A stretch of 64,000 nt of DNA from Polytrichum commune (GCA_950295325.1 OX485806.1:26104001-26168000), one strand, 5' to 3'. Positions 31,216 to 43,739 are shown, counted from the stretch's first letter. Notes: a model not told the origin generated them from the sequence alone. Numbers and translations are program-made.

Positions 31216-33559
31216 CAAAGTTGAAGTTTAGGGAGTAAATGAATTTTTTTGAAATCTTGCAACTTGCATTTGTTTTTATGAAATCAATTTTTTGTGAATG
31301 AAGTGTTGTGCATTTACTTAGACTAGATGTTTTTTGTAGTAGACTTTGGGAGTATAGGTGTGGAATTCAAATGGAAGTTGTCAACATATAACCAGTTGGA
31401 CATGAAAACACTAGAATCTAGACTGATTATGCCCATAAATCTTCCTGATCCAAAGTCGCGAGTACCATAGCCAACTCCAGGTGTGTGACTTTGGAGCTAA
31501 CCCAACACTTTTGCAGGGTTAGGGTGATGGGTTGTTTATGTGTCTTTTAACGTTTTGTTTCCACAAACGTGTGATTGTGTCACTTGCATAAGGTTGATCG
31601 TCATAAGGTGACAACAAGTTTGTAATAATTATAAGCTCAATATCATACAGTTGGGGTTCTGGAGGGTTAGGCTGATGGTTTATTTTATGTGTGTTTGAAT
31701 TTCCATCTTTACTGGCGTATCAATCTTTGAATTCAATTAGGTGGAGATCTATAAGCTGATAGCAGATTTGTGATAGCCATGAGTCCGGATTCGTACAGGA
31801 GGGTTTTTGCAGGTTTAGGCTTATGAAATGAATGTTTTTCTTTTGGGACTATCATGAGCTCGAAATCGTGTCGCAACAAATCTCTGCAGGGTTAAGATGA
31901 TGGCTTTGTCTTCTTTGCTTACGTTACTTGATCAAATATTTAGGCTGCGGTGGGTTTTAAGATGTAATCTAGTTGAACAACTAAAGAACTCCAATGTTTT
32001 TTTAAATATTTAAAAAAAAAATTCAATTTGTTATTTCTCAAACTTAATTGGTTTTGTTGTAACTAACTGTTAGTTTAACCCATTCATTGACTATATGTTA
32101 TTTTTTTGGAATTTTTATTCAAAATTATGGCATTTATTCTAATTATTCTATCTCCGGTAACCACAGAAATTCGAATGGCTTTTAACACTGAACCAATTCC
32201 CCCAACAATAGTGAACATTGCCCTGTCGGACTATATCATTGCAACAACGGTGCAAGGTCAAATTGCAAGGTAATGATTTAACCATCTTTGCTACTCTTTG
32301 AGTGGTAAAGATGTTTTTTTGTGTACTTGTTTTTGTAATACCTTATCCCGTGTATTGTTTGTTGTAATCCATGAAAGTGAAAAATCGCGATAGCTTATAT
32401 TATATATTATATATTTTTATATTTTATCTCTTTGTAGATGTTCCACCCATTCAGTTGAGTATGATTTCATCATCAACTGTTATTGAGGCAATAGGGAAAA
32501 AATATTGCAATGAATAAAAAGGAGGAAGCAAATTACAACCCAATGGATGAAGATGAAGCCTCCAAAGGTTTGTCGCTTTACGGAAAAGTGAGCTCCCTGC
32601 CAACGGGGTTACTCCAATGGATGTGCATTGGGCTATCCGAGAAGAAGACGCTCGGAAGAAATTTCATTGTTTTTAGGTGGAATGCAAAAGAAATTATGTA
32701 AGTAAAAAAGATTTTAAAAAAGATTTAATTAATGATCATTATTTTGCTGATGTCGAAGAGGTTGGCAAATGAAGAAGACCGCGAATGTCGGGTCCCACGA
32801 GAATGCGTTACACCACGGTGGAGGAGAATCGAAGGAATAATTTTTGCGTTTTATCCAATCCAATTGCTCGGCTAAAATGACAAAACGCGAAGGCCAAATC
32901 AAGGTGGGCAATCGCCGCCGCTGAGCGACAATAGCACAATATGTTTCGGGATGCAGCTGAAATTTTTTTGCCAGACGAATTACATCCCTTCGCCTTGTAT
33001 TTCATCCGGTCAGTTAAAAAAAAATTTGACTTTATTACGTGGGGTGATCTTATTTTCGATCTTACCACATAGACAACCTTCAAGCAAAGCAAATCAGTTT
33101 GGAACTGGATAGCGAAATCAAAATTGCCATATATGTCTGCGCTTGCACCCTCGTTTTTTAGCGAGTGATATGTATTAAAAGAATCCGTAAATATTCGTAA
33201 GCTTGTTTTTCGTGAGCTCACAGAATATAATACAATAGCGCATATTCATAAAAAGATGGAGTTTTTTGAAAATATTAAAGTTCTTCTTGATTATTATATC
33301 AAGTTGAAAGCCCGTCTTCGCGCATTTTTTTTAGCATTCATGCCCTCCAGGCTAAACGAGCGCGGCATTGGCTCGGGAATTATAATCCTGAGCAAGTGAT
33401 GATGACATCGATTAGAGGGCGCCAAGTCCTGAGATTAGCGACGGAGCAAATTCGGTGGACGAATATGAAAAATAAAAAGAAATATCACAACGAAATTAGT
33501 ATTCATAGTATTATATATATATATATATATATTATTTATTTATTAAGATTTATCGAATA
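31216..33559. other. No gene supported; degenerate repeats and weak frames
   Basis: Between 31440 and 31920 a degenerate unit containing GCAGGGTTAGGNTGATG recurs four times at about 100-200 bp spacing. A frame at 32510-32701 (63 codons) and a minus frame at 32808-33221 show no family. The stretch 33260-33440 looks less AT-rich and could be an exon relic (words like RGRQVLRLATEQIR), unidentified. An AT microsatellite lies at about 33510-33530. Confidence 0.4.
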
Positions 33560-34285
33560 CATGAATAAGATATAGTACACAATAATCATACGGTTAAAGA
33601 TTTAAAAATGCTATAGCTATATTCTATTCATTTTTATTTTCATATTGTTTTTAAAATATGAAATAAAAATACCTTATCTATAATTATCATCATTTTGTAT
33701 TTTCGATGATAAGCATATGGATAAGATATTGTACACATTTATTACACGGTTGAAGTTTTAAAACTAGGCTATCATCAGATTACTTTAATTTTATGAGTAT
33801 ACCTTATCGTTTTTTTTCATATTATCTTTAAAATACAAAAGAATGACACCTTATCCATAATTATAATTACTTTATCATTTTGAGGATAAGCATATGGATA
33901 AGGTATTGTACACAATAATGATACAGTTTGGATATTTAAGATAGACTATAGTCAATTCTATTCATTTTTTGAGTATACCTTATTATTTTTGTTTTCATAT
34001 TATATTTTCAATACAAAGCAAAGATACCTTATTCATAATTATCATCATTTTATCATTTTGAGGATAAACATATATATAAGGTATCCTACATAATAATCAT
34101 ACGGTTGGGGTATTTAAGATAGGCTATGGTCAAATTCTATTCATTTTCAGAGTATATACCTTATCATTTTAGTTTTCATATTATTTTTTCAATGCAAAGT
34201 AAAATTACCTTACTCATAATGATCATTATTATCTAGTTTTCAAGATAAGCCTATGAATAAGGTATCCTATACAAAAACAATACAA
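33560..34285 (+). repeat. AT-rich tandem array, about 178-bp monomers
   Basis: The marker AAGRTATNSTACAC (or variant) occurs at 33567, 33723, 33900, 34078 and 34259, giving periods of 156, 177, 178 and 181. Each monomer also holds CTATTCATTTT, GTATACCTTAT and TTTTCATATTAT words. Monomers differ by roughly 15-25 percent. A related single monomer lies at about 30013-30090. Confidence 0.85.
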
Positions 34286-34447
34286 AATATCTTCAAATCA
34301 ACAAAATATGTTTTTGATACAAATATTTATTATATATGATGATAAAAATGTTCACTTACAATGATAAAGATGATAAAAAATCCTAAATTATAGTAATAAT
34401 TTTATATTTATCAATTATATCAATAGTTATTTTGATGGCGAGTTACA

Positions 34448-34723
34448 CTAACAAATTTTTTTTAAAAGCATTTTTTTATACCACCCTTGTTTTCTACGAA
34501 TTGAATTCTCCATACCCCTATCTATATTTGCGAATTGGGTATCCGGATGAAATGTGGCTTGGTGGTCTGCGTGACTACAACACACACGATTCAACAACAC
34601 ACGAAACTCGGAAGTAGTATGTTCCGCCATACGTAATTCATGTCCTTCAATCAACCTTTCAAATTTTTTATCATCCTTTGCGTGCTCTTTTATCACTCTC
34701 GCATGAAGGACGTCCTCATCCAT
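34448..34723 (-). other. 91-codon minus-strand frame, unrecognised
   Basis: Open frame with hydrophilic, basic composition (HAKDDKKFERLIEG) and no recognised domain. It lies downstream, on the same strand, of the MULE transposase relic at 35600-36605 and could be a remnant of the same element. Confidence 0.25.
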
Positions 34724-35599
34724 TTCAATCGCGTCATTTTTTTTGTAAGGGTTCCAACCGAATCTCCAAATCTTCTAGAGTAGGTGTCGCATCGTGAGTC
34801 GTGTCGGTCAAATCAATAATGACATTTTCATCCAACCCACCTTCGCCACAAAATTATTTCTTTGCAATAAACATCTTAAATAATATTCCTCGTATCATCC
34901 CTATAATACATGCCACAATATTCAACGATGGCATCTTGGTCTACATTTGTTGTCTTCAATATTATTGCGGCTTGATGCTTGCAAGAATTTTTTTCGAATT
35001 GCATATTTACAATCACAACATACATAATCACGATGTGGATAGGTAAGTGAATACCAATTCTCCGGATACGTTGCGCTTCGATACATCCAATGTGCTCGTC
35101 TATTTGTCGGTTAAAGAATCCACTCCTCGTTGATAAAATAAGACAAATTGATATTTTTTTGAACTTTAAGCGTCATGATTTCATTTTTAATCAATCTCAC
35201 TTTCTTCATTGTACAACGGTGTGTGTAATGATTGTGAATCGTAATTGTCAACATTGTGATAAGTCACTCAAGCTGCCGACCCCGCAATCCCTTGGTTGTA
35301 AAACCTAACCATCTCTTCATTGTTCCATGCTAAGATTTTATAGATGAATTTGTGTCTTATCCGGCATGAAGAATCCTCCTTACTTCTTTTGTCCACATAC
35401 CTGCAGCCCAACATACTTATAGTTATAATCTAAACGATACCTTATCTAATATCAATATCCATGAAATCATCAAATTACAGTAGCTTATCATACAAAATTA
35501 TTTTATTATAAAATGTTGATACATACCATAATTTTCATACCATCCCTCGAAATATGTTTGAAATACATCAACATTGTATAAGTCTCTTTCCAATTCGTA

Positions 35600-36605
35600 A
35601 GCTATTCATTGTGCACCGTAAACATCCAACGATAATACAATCCGAGCTTTCCGATAATATTTTGTCATATCAAATATAAAATTTACATTTGATTTTACTC
35701 GTTCAATGAAATCCCTTTCTGTTACTTTCCATCTTATGTCTATATACATCACCTTCTGCAAGCCATAGAAAATTCAATTTCAAGATTCTTCGTCTGATCT
35801 CATTTTTGCCAAAATACTTGCTTTCCAACACTCCAAAACATGCCATTGATACAAATATATGGGAATTTCTTCTCCAAATACGCGTCTATCTGCAAAATAA
35901 AAAATAAAAAAATAAAAAAAGACTATATGTTAAAAAAATCATCGGATAACCTATTTAGATAGAATATATTCAGACAAGAAAAAAATGATGAATATGATAG
36001 AATATAGTGATATGGAAGTAAAAAACATGATCCACTCACTTCAAAGCGTTGTGTTCGGCTTCATCATTATCAACAATGAAAGCATTAGGATGCCATTCCG
36101 AACGGACCGCTCACAATTTATCCACCAAAGGCTTCAAAAAGACAATGAGACTGTCGAAATCTTGCTTATTCATTATAATCCACATACCGGAAAATCCATT
36201 GCAGCAAGCATCGAATATCATAAGTGTGTAGAGAAAATAATTGCACGCGCTAGTTCCAAACGTAGCATCTATAGATATAGCGGATTTGTCCTCATATTCT
36301 AACATGACATTGAATTGCTCGTGTAATTATTGACCCAACAGAAATGCCGTATTTCTTCCATCAATAGAATTTGACTCTTGTAAAATAAACACATCATTTT
36401 TTATTATCCGTAATCCACAAATCAACGTTTTTGCCTCATTAGTGTGTCGTTTCCACTTACCTTGTAAAAATGTACGCTCAATATTTCGAATGTTTTTCAA
36501 AAGAAAAATACCATTTTTATGCCTTAGATAGTCCATCCGTAATCGATCCGCAAACACTCGGTGATGGTCATCATAAATTTGACGAGCATTGAGGCCACTC
36601 TTCAA
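35600..36605 (-). pseudogene. MULE-type transposase relic with intron
   Basis: Minus-strand reading from 36605: about 90 residues of N-terminal part, then SIDATFGTSACNYFLYTL (first catalytic Asp), then WIIMNKQD, then WHPNAFIVDNDEAEHN (second Asp), all in one frame except for stops at about 36327 and 36111. An intron follows (36039-35890; GAA|GTGAGT donor, TTTTGCAG|ATAG acceptor). The next exon includes IPIYLYQWHVLECWKASI, matching the L-WH-R-W block of plant MULE-type transposases. Only a few nonsense changes separate this from an open frame upstream of the intron, so decay is moderate. A SWIM zinc finger was not seen downstream. Confidence 0.7.
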
Positions 36606-36654
36606 CCTATTGTCAATATAGGTCTCTAATATGCACGGAAGTTATATTTCCCAG

Positions 36655-36785
36655 GTAAGTTTGACGCAGTGTGGTTAGGCCCATATGTCATCCGCATAGC
36701 ATTTCCAAACAACTTAGTGCAATTGGAGACTTTAAATGAAGAAAACTTTCCGACTTGCAGTGTTAAGTACAGAAGCTAGAACCTT
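36655..36785 (+). pseudogene. Ty3/Gypsy integrase C-terminal fragment
   Basis: The frame KFDAVWLGPYVIRIAF, followed by QLETLNEENFP and VKYRS, matches the C-terminal part of Gypsy integrases (pattern KF-WLGPY-I---G---L--L---NG). Nothing else of the polyprotein is present upstream, where the minus-strand MULE relic begins. It marks the truncated 3' end of a Gypsy element. Confidence 0.7.
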
Positions 36786-36789
36786 ACAA

Positions 36790-37229
36790 ACAATTGAGGA
36801 CACAGATGTTGGATGCAAGCTCAGAATTAGGGTAGGGTTAAACAAGCAAGGCAAAGGTACTAAGCTACACCAAGAGGAGAAGCAACTAGAGCAGTAGAGG
36901 AGAAGCAACTAGAGCACCGAAGAGGGAAGCAACTGGCACCGAGAAAGGAACTGTAGCTGCATACAGAGGAAAGCACTGAGTCCCGAAGACAGACAATGGT
37001 CGAGGTCATTCGGCCACGGAGTTAGGATTAGGTCACAGGATTAGATACCCCCACGGGCTTGGGAGACTACGCGCGGCATTAGGACCCCGTACCCGCGGGA
37101 ATAGGGCCTCCAGAGGCTTAAAGGGGAATACAAAGAATTTTGGGGATAAAATTATTATGTTAGGACATAGTAGATAGTGTTAAGCAATTATGTAGGATAT
37201 AGTACTAGGCATACATTCCGGTTGTGGAA
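36790..37229 (+). other. Probable 3' untranslated/LTR region of the Gypsy remnant
   Basis: Contains tandem copies of GAGAAGCAACTAGAGCA (36875-36950) and a purine tract TTAAAGGGGAA near 37119 that could be a polypurine tract. The putative LTR would continue past the CACTA insertion to the TATA box near 38887. Confidence 0.4.
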
Positions 37230-37559
37230 CACTACTAGAAAATCATGACCAAATCAACAAAAAATCAACAGATCTTTGTCGATCTGGGCACTGCAATGAC
37301 CGATTTCACTGATTTTTGAATTTTTGTAAAAATCAACAGTTTACTGCCTACATTTTTGTTGATTAGAATAGTACAATGACCAAATCAACAAAATTTTAGT
37401 AAATGTGGAATCTTTTTGGAATATTCTAGGATCTATAGGAATATTGTAAAATATTTTTAATTTTTTGCAATTTATGGTCTTGTAAATGTATAGGTATGGA
37501 AATAATTACGAATTCAAAGGTGTGTAAATATTATAAATATTATATTAGTTGATAGTTAA

Positions 37560-38100
37560 TATTATATATATATTAATATATTAATATGTATATGTATATG
37601 AATTCACATTAATATGTATAATATGTATATAATATATGTAACATATAATATATATATGTATATAATGTGTATATATATAATATATGTAACATATATGTAT
37701 ATAATATATGTAACATATATGTAACATATATGTATATAATATATGTTACATATATATATATAATATATGTAACATATATGTATATAATATATGTAACATA
37801 TATGTATATATATACACATTATATACATACATATTATATACATACATATTATATACATACATATATATATATATTAGATGTATACATTTACAGTAATTAT
37901 ATATAGTATATATTTACTGTAATTATATACAGTATATATTTACTGTAATTATATACAGTATATATTTACTGTAATTATATACTGTATATATTTACTGTAA
38001 TTATTTACTGTAATTATATACTGTATATATTTACTGTAATTATATACTGTAATTATATACTGTAATTATATACTGTATATATTTACTGTAAATATATACA
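37560..38100. repeat. AT-rich microsatellite and minisatellite arrays
   Basis: Two adjoining arrays: ATATGTAACATATATGTATA-type repeats (about 37610-37870), then TATATTTACTGTAATTATA-type repeats (about 37890-38100). Open frames here (MYIICMY...) are artefacts of the repeat. Confidence 0.95.
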
Positions 38101-38164
38101 TCAAGTAGGTAGTAAAGAGAAAATAGTGGCCTTATTCTAGAAAGGTTTAAAACACTCCACTTAT

Positions 38165-38360
38165 ATCATGTGTGATGTGATGACCTAGTGGTTGAGGCAC
38201 ATGTGTGGGTGTCACTAGGTGCAAGGTTCGATTCCCGTGGCCGACACCTTCGGCCTTGGCCTTGCCACCTATGTGAGTTGTAGGTAGTCTATACTTGTAG
38301 GTGAGGTATAGGTTGGGGGTTACTTGGGAGGGGTTAGGAATTGCAGATCTGACATTTATT
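38165..38360 (+). mobile_element. tRNA-derived SINE
   Basis: Has an A-box-like CTAGTGGTTGAGGCAC (38185-38200) and a consensus B box GGTTCGATTCC (38225-38235), about 30 bp apart as in RNA polymerase III type 2 promoters. The body ends in a T/A-rich tail near 38350. It sits inside the CACTA element at 37230-38549. Confidence 0.8.
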
Positions 38361-38886
38361 CATTTTTTATTTTTTGATGTTATATATATATATATATATA
38401 ATAAGTTTTTTTTAAAAAATATTTTTGTGACCATATCAACAGAAAAAATCAACAAAATTGTGTTACATCATGTCCAGGTCAACGCGTCCTAAGTGACAAC
38501 CGCGACCAACGCCTTTCTGTTGATCCGGACGCAGAATTTTCTACTAGTGGAAGTATACAAGATTTTTGTCAAAAACAATTATGTTAATTTAGCAATTATG
38601 AGGGGAATAGAAATCCATATACATTCCTTAGTAAACGATTACAAAAATCGAGCATTATAAGATTTTGTCAATCAAGTGTGGAAGTATTGGATTAATCCTT
38701 ATGAATGGTATATAATTTAGCCACGGCGAAGATATAGCAAAATCTTGAAGTTACGAACATTAGAATGACTTGACGGTTATAACCGTTTTGGATAAATGCA
38801 ATCCACGAACGTCATAGATAAGTAGTTATCTAGGATAGCAAGGATTACAACCACTCGGACATAGATTTTACATTAAGTAAGAAAGA

Positions 38887-38897
38887 CTATATAAAGG
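38887..38897 (+). promoter_or_regulatory. TATA box, probable LTR promoter
   Basis: CTATATAAAGG in an AT-rich context, about 1.8 kb after the Gypsy integrase fragment, fitting the U3 promoter of its LTR. Confidence 0.45.
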
Positions 38898-39609
38898 GAA
38901 CAATTTTAGAAGACTACACCTCATTTTCTACACAACGAAGTTATCACAAATTTGAGTGTAAAAAATACTTGAGTTACTTTTGTATCTTTCCTCTCGGAGC
39001 TCTTTTGCAATACATTATCTTTTCCACAAATGTGTGTGTGACATTTTTCTCTCTCTTTCTCAACGTGTTTGTCAAATTGAACTACGAGTTGTCAATTGGT
39101 ACTTGTGACTTAAGTGATTGATAAACGAGAGGAGAATAGGTGTTTTGAGAAAGAACTCAAAAGATTAGTGTGAGGGTGAGAACAAAGCGCTCAAGAATAG
39201 TTGGAGTATCAATGGAACTTTGAGAGGAGTTGTTATGAGTAGTAACGTCAATTTAACTTGAACGTCGGAATTACAATTAACTCTCAAAAGTGGAACTTAT
39301 CATTGAACTCCTCAAAAGGGAATTATAAATATACATGTGATTGAATGTTTGAAGAATTATATGCATGTTATGGATGATTAAAGTGAAACTTCTTAACGAT
39401 TACAAACTCCTTCAAAAGAGGAGGAACTTATTATTATAAACTACATAATTGACTTACAAGTATTATGTATATTATATTATATAACATATGTTTGAGTATC
39501 GAACTTATTTTATGATTAACAAGAATGATGAAGACATTAATTTACATCAAAGTCTAATTCTATATGAATGAAGTAATATTGATAAACTACTTATAACAAT
39601 TGATATCCA
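38898..39609. other. Likely Gypsy LTR tail and flank; no gene
   Basis: Begins with probable LTR transcript sequence (CTACACCTCATTTTCTAC) and then AT-rich sequence with GGAACTT words. The LTR end could not be fixed. Confidence 0.4.
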
Positions 39610-40260
39610 ATTGGAACTTCTTTCTCTTTCGAGATTCTTTGTGAGTTGTTGGATGTCATTACAAGTTTAAAGAGTTGTCTCTCTTGAACAAACATTCAAG
39701 AGAGTAATGTAAGAATGATGTTCTAATCTTCTCGTCATCAAGAAACACTTTGTAGTAAAAATGCTTCTTCTCTCAAGGTTCTTTGTGAGTTGTTGGATGT
39801 CATTACAAATTGAAGGATTAACTATTTAAAAGGAGTGTTGTTTCTCTTGAGCAAAACTCAAGACAGATATGTTTACTTCTCGTCATCAAGAAACACTTTG
39901 AAATAAAAACGTGACATTGCAAAACAATCAATGGTGTTTTGAATATAAGATTATAACTACTATATCAAAGTTACAATACTACAAGTAGTAACACTTGAAC
40001 TTAAAAAGGAGATTCGAGAATACAACATCTTTCTTATTATTATAAGTTATGGAGTAATAATTACTCTCGTCATCAAGAAACACTTTGAAGTAAAAAACGT
40101 GACATTGCAAAACAATCAATAATGTTTTGGATAGAAGGTTATAGCTATTATATATTACACATATCAAAGTTACAATACTATAAGTAGTAACACTTGAGCT
40201 TAAAAAAGAAGACTCAAGAATATTAGATCTTCTTCATCATTATAAGATTACTATCATTTG
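39610..40260 (+). repeat. Degenerate tandem repeats
   Basis: TCTTTGTGAGTTGTTGGATG occurs near 39638 and 39779, and CGTCATCAAGAAACACTTTG near 39733, 39883 and 40066. A GTAGTAACACTTGARCTTAA word occurs near 39985 and 40185. Period is roughly 145-185 bp. No ORF. Confidence 0.8.
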
Positions 40261-40860
40261 TGTGATTGATGTTTATACGAACCTTAAGGATTCATATAAC
40301 TTATTGAAAACTATATTATTATCAAGGATATTGTTACACCTCTTGAAGCTTTCTTTAAATCTAATGGTTCTTATTATCAATGATGCCTTACATTGAGAGT
40401 AAGAATTAAGATAATGAGATTGTGTTCACTCCAATAATTATATTCACATCATAAGGAGAAGAGAGGGATTATTAATTCGAGACCGAACATATTAATAAGG
40501 CACGGTAGTTCTCAAGCGTATATAAATTTACATGATGTGCATCGTGAGTCTTCTTAGCTAATTTGCAAAGGAACAACCCACGGTGTCCATCATGCACATC
40601 CGACAATCGATGCAAGGAGTACATGGCTTGAGGGTGACATCTTACCTGCAAGCAAAAGATTATGGATCCATCCCCTAATGGTCGCCAGTTATATGAGCCC
40701 AAGATTGTGCCCACATATCTTCTTAAGCTTAAAAATTATGAAAACCTTAGAAATTGTGTTCGTTTGATTAGTCAAAAAGATAAAAAGACTGATGTGTTTA
40801 AGTTTGGATTTGAATCGAGCTAAAAAGCTAAGTTAGCAGTTATTAGGGCAAGAGGCCTAG
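40261..40860. other. No gene supported
   Basis: A minus-strand frame at 40472-40714 has no recognised domain. It contains CTTGCAGGTAAGATG on the minus strand, which looks like adjoining splice signals, but no consistent gene could be built. Confidence 0.4.
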
Positions 40861-42287
40861 AAGGATTAATTTTGGAATTAGTTAATTGTTAGAAGATACT
40901 TAAGATCAAGCCAATAGAGGCCAAGTTTTATTGTTGGAATTGGTTTCTCTACTGTTCGTTTTGGAAAAGGGCCAAAGAGCCCTCGGACCTGCTGGGCCCT
41001 AGAGAGTTCCGGGTCTAAGGAAGACAGTGGAGGCGGTTGGAGGGAGCAACGGCCGGGAGGCAAGCTCTCTCATTCTTCGAAACAAGGGGTTTGAAGACTG
41101 GGCAGCAGAGACAGAGGTTGGAGAGGGAGTCAACAAGGCAAAGCCTTGCCAAAATTGAGAACTTTCGGTAGCGGTGCACTGTTCTGAGAGCTGGGCGCTG
41201 GGAGGTTCGTCTTCCGACCGAAGGAGAAGGGTGGTCATAGTTTTCATGTAGAGGCAGGGAGCCTCAAAGCTGGATGGAAGTTCTAAGCATTCCCAAACTT
41301 GAGGTCTGGAGATGAAGGTGCAACTACAATTGCAGCTGAGGCTCGGTTGCAGAGGCGACTGCAATGGACCAGAGGCAACGACCGAGGGAGCGGGAAGCTC
41401 AGAGTTCGGAGGAGGGATGGGAAAAATTGCCACCTTGCAGCCTTCACAAAAAAACCATGAAGGTAAACTAGGATGATCTCAAAAGGTTGGTATGCTAAGG
41501 AGACGTTGAAAGCATAAGGTTTGGATCTGGAGCTGGACCTAAATAAGGGTGAAGTAATTGGCCATGTTGTTGGCTTCCGAAGGCTCGGAGCTTCCAAACA
41601 AGGAGATTCATTAGCCCTCTGCACGAATACGGAGTGTCGAATGCAGAAGCGCTCCTGTTTTTAATTCATTCCCACAAGTTGGATTGAGGTGGCCATCTCA
41701 GGTCAAAAATTCTTACCCACATTGCGGCACTGGGCCTCATCTGTAACTGGATTCGCTGTTGGTTTTACATCTTTGATTGCTTCAATCTCCGACTTTGGTA
41801 TTTTCTCTGGCTCGTGGCCGAAATTGGGAAGCAGTTGTGCGGCCGAGCTGGGGGCAGGTGAAATTGGAGGAAGCTGCCGAGCAAGTAGGCCCAACACTTC
41901 TTAGTGTGCTTAGGATGAGTGGAAATTATACTGGCCATGCTGCTCCCAGCTCTCCGGTTGTTGGTATTCAGTCAACCACCAACGTATCTCCTGGAGCTGG
42001 TTGTAAGGAGGGTTCCCAACGGCATTGGCCGGGAATCGAAGGACATAACATCTGACCGAGGCTCTCAGTTTCGGACACTGGAGTGACCGGGTGTTGAAGC
42101 CGCCTACGGCCGGTAGTAGGAGGTGGCCATCACTGCCGAGACAAGGGAAATCCAACAAGGTCGGAGCTGAGATAACTAATGGTCCATAATAGGGGACTAG
42201 TTAGGTAGTTGGCAATTTAGGGATTGGGGCTAATGCTTGCTTGAGCTTGGTAGGTAGTTTAATGGGATAGTGATTAGGTGAAGGGTT
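40861..42287. other. GC-richer block of unknown nature before copy B
   Basis: About 41000-42160 is clearly richer in G and C than its flanks and has overlapping open frames on both strands (up to 144 codons), a pattern caused by low stop density. No domain, terminal repeat or tandem structure was recognised. It may be an LTR or the equivalent of sequence lying left of base 1 in copy A. Confidence 0.4.
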
Positions 42288-42422
42288 GAATTAAAGTGAT
42301 AGGGATGGGTAAGCCAGATGTGCAACTGGCAAGGCCTTTATGCCATTAGGAAATTGTTTGGATTAGTTAATTACTTCATTGTTGTAGGTTGGCGGTTAGC
42401 GAGTGGGTGTTTGATGAATGAT

Positions 42423-43690
42423 TAGGTACTTCAAGCAACCTACCCATGAGGATCTAGAAAAGCAAATTAGCATCAACATAGCTAGAGGTTTCCTAGAAAT
42501 GTTCGCCTCTCTTGGCTGCATGCATTGGGATTGGAAGAATTGGCTTTTTGTGTGGCAAAGCCAATTCTAGGACAAGGACAAGAATCAATCTATCATTCTC
42601 GAAGCCATCACAAAGCAAAGCATGTGGATCCAACACACTTTCTTCAGCTTGCTAGGTTCAAATAATGAAAATCATAATGCTCAATAGATTACCTCTTGTT
42701 GGTAACATGCTTTGAGGCAGCTCAAACAACATGAAGTTCACCGTCAATGGAGTGGAGTATTCAAGGTACTACCTATTGGCAGATGGTATATATCCATCAT
42801 GGTCATGCTTTGTCCAAACACTATAAGATACTTGCGTTTTTTTTATGTCGTGTTGAGAATATGTGTCTTGCTTTGTGAGACATCAATATGCTTGGTAATT
42901 AACGTGCACGGTACTTCGAATTAAACCCAATGCTGCTAGAAACATCCCTTTTCACATTTCAAAACGTTGCAATGTTAACATAGATGTGCAATGTTAGCAT
43001 TGAAATTCAATGTCCACGACCAATATGTTGTCCCACATAACATTTTCCCTTCCTACAGGATGTGAACCAAAACAACGCGTGCAATTGCAATTCTACCAAA
43101 TGTAATGTCCACATCATTTCTTTCCTAGGTCCAAGTGTCACCCCACGCCAGCTAGGGATTGAATGTGAAAGTGGCCCTCGTGGCATTGCCAAGCCATGAA
43201 TCGCTTACATGGAGCTTACCTGTCCTCCACATGTTTGTCTATGGGGACCATGAAAGAACATGTTTCTTGTGATGCCACATAAAAACAAGCTCAAATCGGA
43301 CATGTTGTCTTTGTTTCCCATCCGTATTTAGCCCGTCCATTATAACAGATTTTAGGTGACGTCCCAAAATAAATACTTGCATCTTAAAGCGAACGCCAAG
43401 AACCATTTTCTTGGACATTTAAAAAAACACATTTTTCTTATAGTGAAAGTATCCATGAGTTTGCTCCTGAGAAGAAAACACATTACACGAAGATGCAGGA
43501 AGCTTGCAGAAAAAATGTTGAAAGATATTTTGGGGTCTTACAGTCAAGGTTTGCAATCATTCAAAACCTTTCTTGGCATTGGTCACATGAGACAATTTCA
43601 AATATCAGGGCAACTTGTGTAATCATCCACAAAACAATAATTAAAAGACGAATTGGAGAACAATGTGCAACATATGCTTGAGACGTAATC
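42423..43690 (+). pseudogene. PIF/Harbinger transposase relic, copy B
   Basis: Plus-strand relic. It keeps CMHWDWKNWLF near 42513-42545 (the conserved MHW-W-NCP block), QSIILEAITKQSMWIQH near 42590, GSNNE near 42658, FTVNGVEYS then ADGIYPSWSCF near 42740-42815, and KNVERYFGVLQSRFAI near 43505-43550 followed by CVIIHKTII. Frameshifts and stops separate these blocks. The N-terminal region equivalent to copy A 2119-2320 is deleted. The middle (42850-43350) has no similarity to transposase. Confidence 0.8.
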
Positions 43691-43739
43691 CATGTTGTGG
43701 TCAAAATCTCAATGTCAAGAGAAGTGAAAAACTCTTCCA

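Larger units (their letters stand above)
37230..38549 (+). mobile_element. Non-autonomous CACTA element, GAA target duplication
   Basis: Left end CACTACTAGAAAAT, right end read on the minus strand CACTAGTAGAAAAT, flanked by GAA at 37227-37229 and 38550-38552. Subterminal words AAATCAACA/TGTTGAT repeat at both ends. The interior holds AT-rich tandem arrays and a SINE and no coding region. It is 1320 bp long and inserted in the presumed Gypsy LTR. Confidence 0.92.

Noticed and set aside
32510-32701. 63-codon frame with MDEDEASKG
   Set aside because: No family recognised, no splice partners found and no conservation evidence.
37604-37906. Open frames of tyrosine/isoleucine repeats on both strands
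   Set aside because: They are translations of an AT-rich tandem repeat and carry no protein signature.
40999-41433. 144-codon minus-strand frame in the GC-richer block
   Set aside because: Frames are open on both strands because stop codons are rare in GC-rich DNA, and no domain is recognisable.
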